Shown here: one piece after another, positions 62,979-64,000 of the stretch | Layout of the letters: each line of letters opens with the position of its first letter | Numbering within the stretch: position 1 is the first letter of the stretch | Assembly (NCBI GenBank): GCA_033852175.1 | Contig: JAWSUY010000006.1 | Coordinates: 62,001-126,000, forward strand | Direction: 5' to 3' | From: Agarilytica sp033852175 | Lineage (GTDB): Bacteria; Pseudomonadota; Gammaproteobacteria; Pseudomonadales; Cellvibrionaceae | DNA: 64,000 nt | Position numbers and translations under genes: made by a program | Notes under the pieces: generated by a model | Database searches by the model: none | Seen by the model: the letters and a program-made list of their open reading frames with translations, nothing else | What the model was told of the DNA's origin: nothing

Positions 62979-63737
62979 ATGTTGTCGATTAAAAATCTAC
63001 AAGCCAAAGTTGAAGATAAGCAAATTTTAAAGGGCTTGGATTTAGAAATTAAGCCGGGTGAAGTTCATGCCATTATGGGGCCAAATGGCGCGGGCAAGAG
63101 TACGCTTGGCCATGTTCTTGCGGGCCGTGAAGGCTATGAAGTCAACGGCGGTGGCGTCAACTTTTTAGGCAAAGATTTGTTTGAACTCGACATCGTTGAT
63201 CGTGCACGCGAAGGTTTGTTTTTGGCATTTCAGTATCCGGTAGAAATACCCGGTGTTAGCAATATGGAATTTTTGAAAGCGGCGGTGGACTCTGTGCGCG
63301 AGTATCGCGGCCTAGATACGCTGGATTCTATTTCGTTTATGAAAAAAGCCCGTGAATTTTGTAAATCGGTCAGTCTTGATCAGAGCTTTTTAAAGCGTGG
63401 CGTTAACGAAGGTTTTTCCGGCGGCGAGAAAAAACGCAACGAAATCATGCAAATGATGTTGTTAGAGCCAAAGCTAGCCATATTGGATGAGACAGATTCT
63501 GGTTTGGATATCGATGCGCTTCAAGTGGTTGCCGAAGGTGTTAATTCTATGCGTTCAGCCGATCGCTCATTTATTATCGTGACGCATTACCAGCGTTTGT
63601 TGGACTACATCGAACCCGATTTTGTACACGTATTGGCTGACGGGAAAATCGTCAAGTCAGGCGATAAGTCCTTGGCGCTCGAGTTAGAAGCGAAAGGTTA
63701 TGGCTGGGTTGATGGTTTGGACGGTGAGGTAGCGTAA
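62979..63737 (+). CDS. sufC: Fe-S assembly ATPase SufC
   Basis: ABC-type ATPase of SufBC2D. 252 residues. Walker A is GPNGAGKST near residue 34, the signature is FSGGEKKRNEIMQM, and Walker B is LAILDETDSGLDIDAL. The ATG lies 225 bp after sufB because element C sits between. Its stop overlaps the sufD start by one base (TAATG). Confidence 0.97.
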   Translation: MLSIKNLQAKVEDKQILKGLDLEIKPGEVHAIMGPNGAGKSTLGHVLAGREGYEVNGGGVNFLGKDLFELDIVDRAREGLFLAFQYPVEIPGVSNMEFLKAAVDSVREYRGLDTLDSISFMKKAREFCKSVSLDQSFLKRGVNEGFSGGEKKRNEIMQMMLLEPKLAILDETDSGLDIDALQVVAEGVNSMRSADRSFIIVTHYQRLLDYIEPDFVHVLADGKIVKSGDKSLALELEAKGYGWVDGLDGEVA

Positions 63738-64000
63738 TGTCCGACTTTGTGAAACAAGCATCGTCTTTCACCAGCGAAAATAAATTGACGTGGTTAGACG
63801 CGTTTCAATCGCGGAATGAAGACGAGTGGAATACGGTTGCTTTCCCTCATCGAAAAACAGAACACTGGAAATACACCAGTCTTCGAGGGCTGGAACAGGG
63901 TGACGTTTATAAAACCGTTCCCAGTCTAGTCGAGTCATCCAATGCTGAAACGCTTATTGCAAAGTCTCACATTGAAGGCCTTGATAGCTTTGATGTTGTA
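63737..64000 (+). CDS. sufD: Fe-S assembly subunit SufD, 3' end missing
   Basis: The frame from ATG 63737 reads MSDFVKQASSFTSENKLTWL and later WNTVAFPHRKTEHWKYTSLR, a region recognisable as the SufD N terminus (PHRKTEHWKYTS is the clue). About 88 residues are in the window; it continues past the end. One base overlaps the sufC stop. Completes the order sufB-sufC-sufD. Confidence 0.88.
   Translation, partial: MSDFVKQASSFTSENKLTWLDAFQSRNEDEWNTVAFPHRKTEHWKYTSLRGLEQGDVYKTVPSLVESSNAETLIAKSHIEGLDSFDVV

Overview
The window is chromosomal core DNA from a gammaproteobacterium. Gene orders such as dnaX-ybaB-recR, pepA-holC-valS beside lptF-lptG, queA-tgt-secD-secF and trmJ-iscR, together with a complete type IV minor-pilin cluster, point to the marine Cellvibrionales-like group (Saccharophagus/Teredinibacter relatives). 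That placement is inference from synteny and protein style. No phage, transposase gene or CRISPR array was seen.

Layout. 1-2 kb: serine biosynthesis (serC 3' part, serA). 2-8.3 kb: 4.5S RNA, then dnaX, ybaB, recR, rnd, ycgL, ycgN, a YceI lipoprotein and slyX. 8.3-15.7 kb: accessory envelope genes (small membrane protein, VWA protein with a long acidic tail, divergent GlpD-like oxidoreductase on the minus strand, FG-GAP lipoprotein, small lipoprotein). 16-22.3 kb, minus strand: pepA, holC, a low-complexity protein and valS. 22.5-24.7 kb: lptF-lptG (LPS export). 24.8-27.4 kb, minus strand: RDD protein, an exported protein and an adenylate cyclase-FHA protein. 27.6-33.4 kb: Entner-Doudoroff block (gap divergent from zwf, edd, eda; no pgl here). 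33.6-42.3 kb: fimT-pilV-pilW-pilX-small gene-pilY1-pilE. 42.5-45.3 kb: RRM protein, RsuA-type pseudouridine synthase, response regulator. 45.3-46.1 kb: a repeat-rich stretch and tRNA-Leu(CAA). 46.2-51.5 kb: queA, tgt, secD, secF (yajC not between tgt and secD). 51.8-56.1 kb: two tandem paralogous PAS-PAS-histidine kinase-receiver proteins. 56.2-58.2 kb, minus strand: SGNH-like lipoprotein and suhB. 58.6-64 kb: trmJ, then iscR-iscS-sufB-sufC-sufD, with sufD cut by the window end.

The most notable signals are the following. (1) PilY1 carries 49 seven-residue repeats in two blocks, in exact 21-bp register, predicted to form a long coiled coil between the VWA domain and the C-terminal propeller. 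(2) dnaX has an in-frame A AAA AAG slippery heptamer with an upstream Shine-Dalgarno-like sequence and a downstream hairpin, so a gamma subunit is probably made by -1 frameshifting. (3) Three different intergenic elements have imperfect terminal inverted repeats and internal hairpins (15831-16066, 20584-20789, 62768-62881); they look like non-autonomous mobile or structured-RNA repeats. (4) The tRNA-Leu 3' end and its terminator form a 34-bp-arm inverted duplication, with further degraded copies beside it. (5) A perfect 23-bp palindrome plus a second related site lie upstream of iscR, in front of a mixed ISC/SUF operon.
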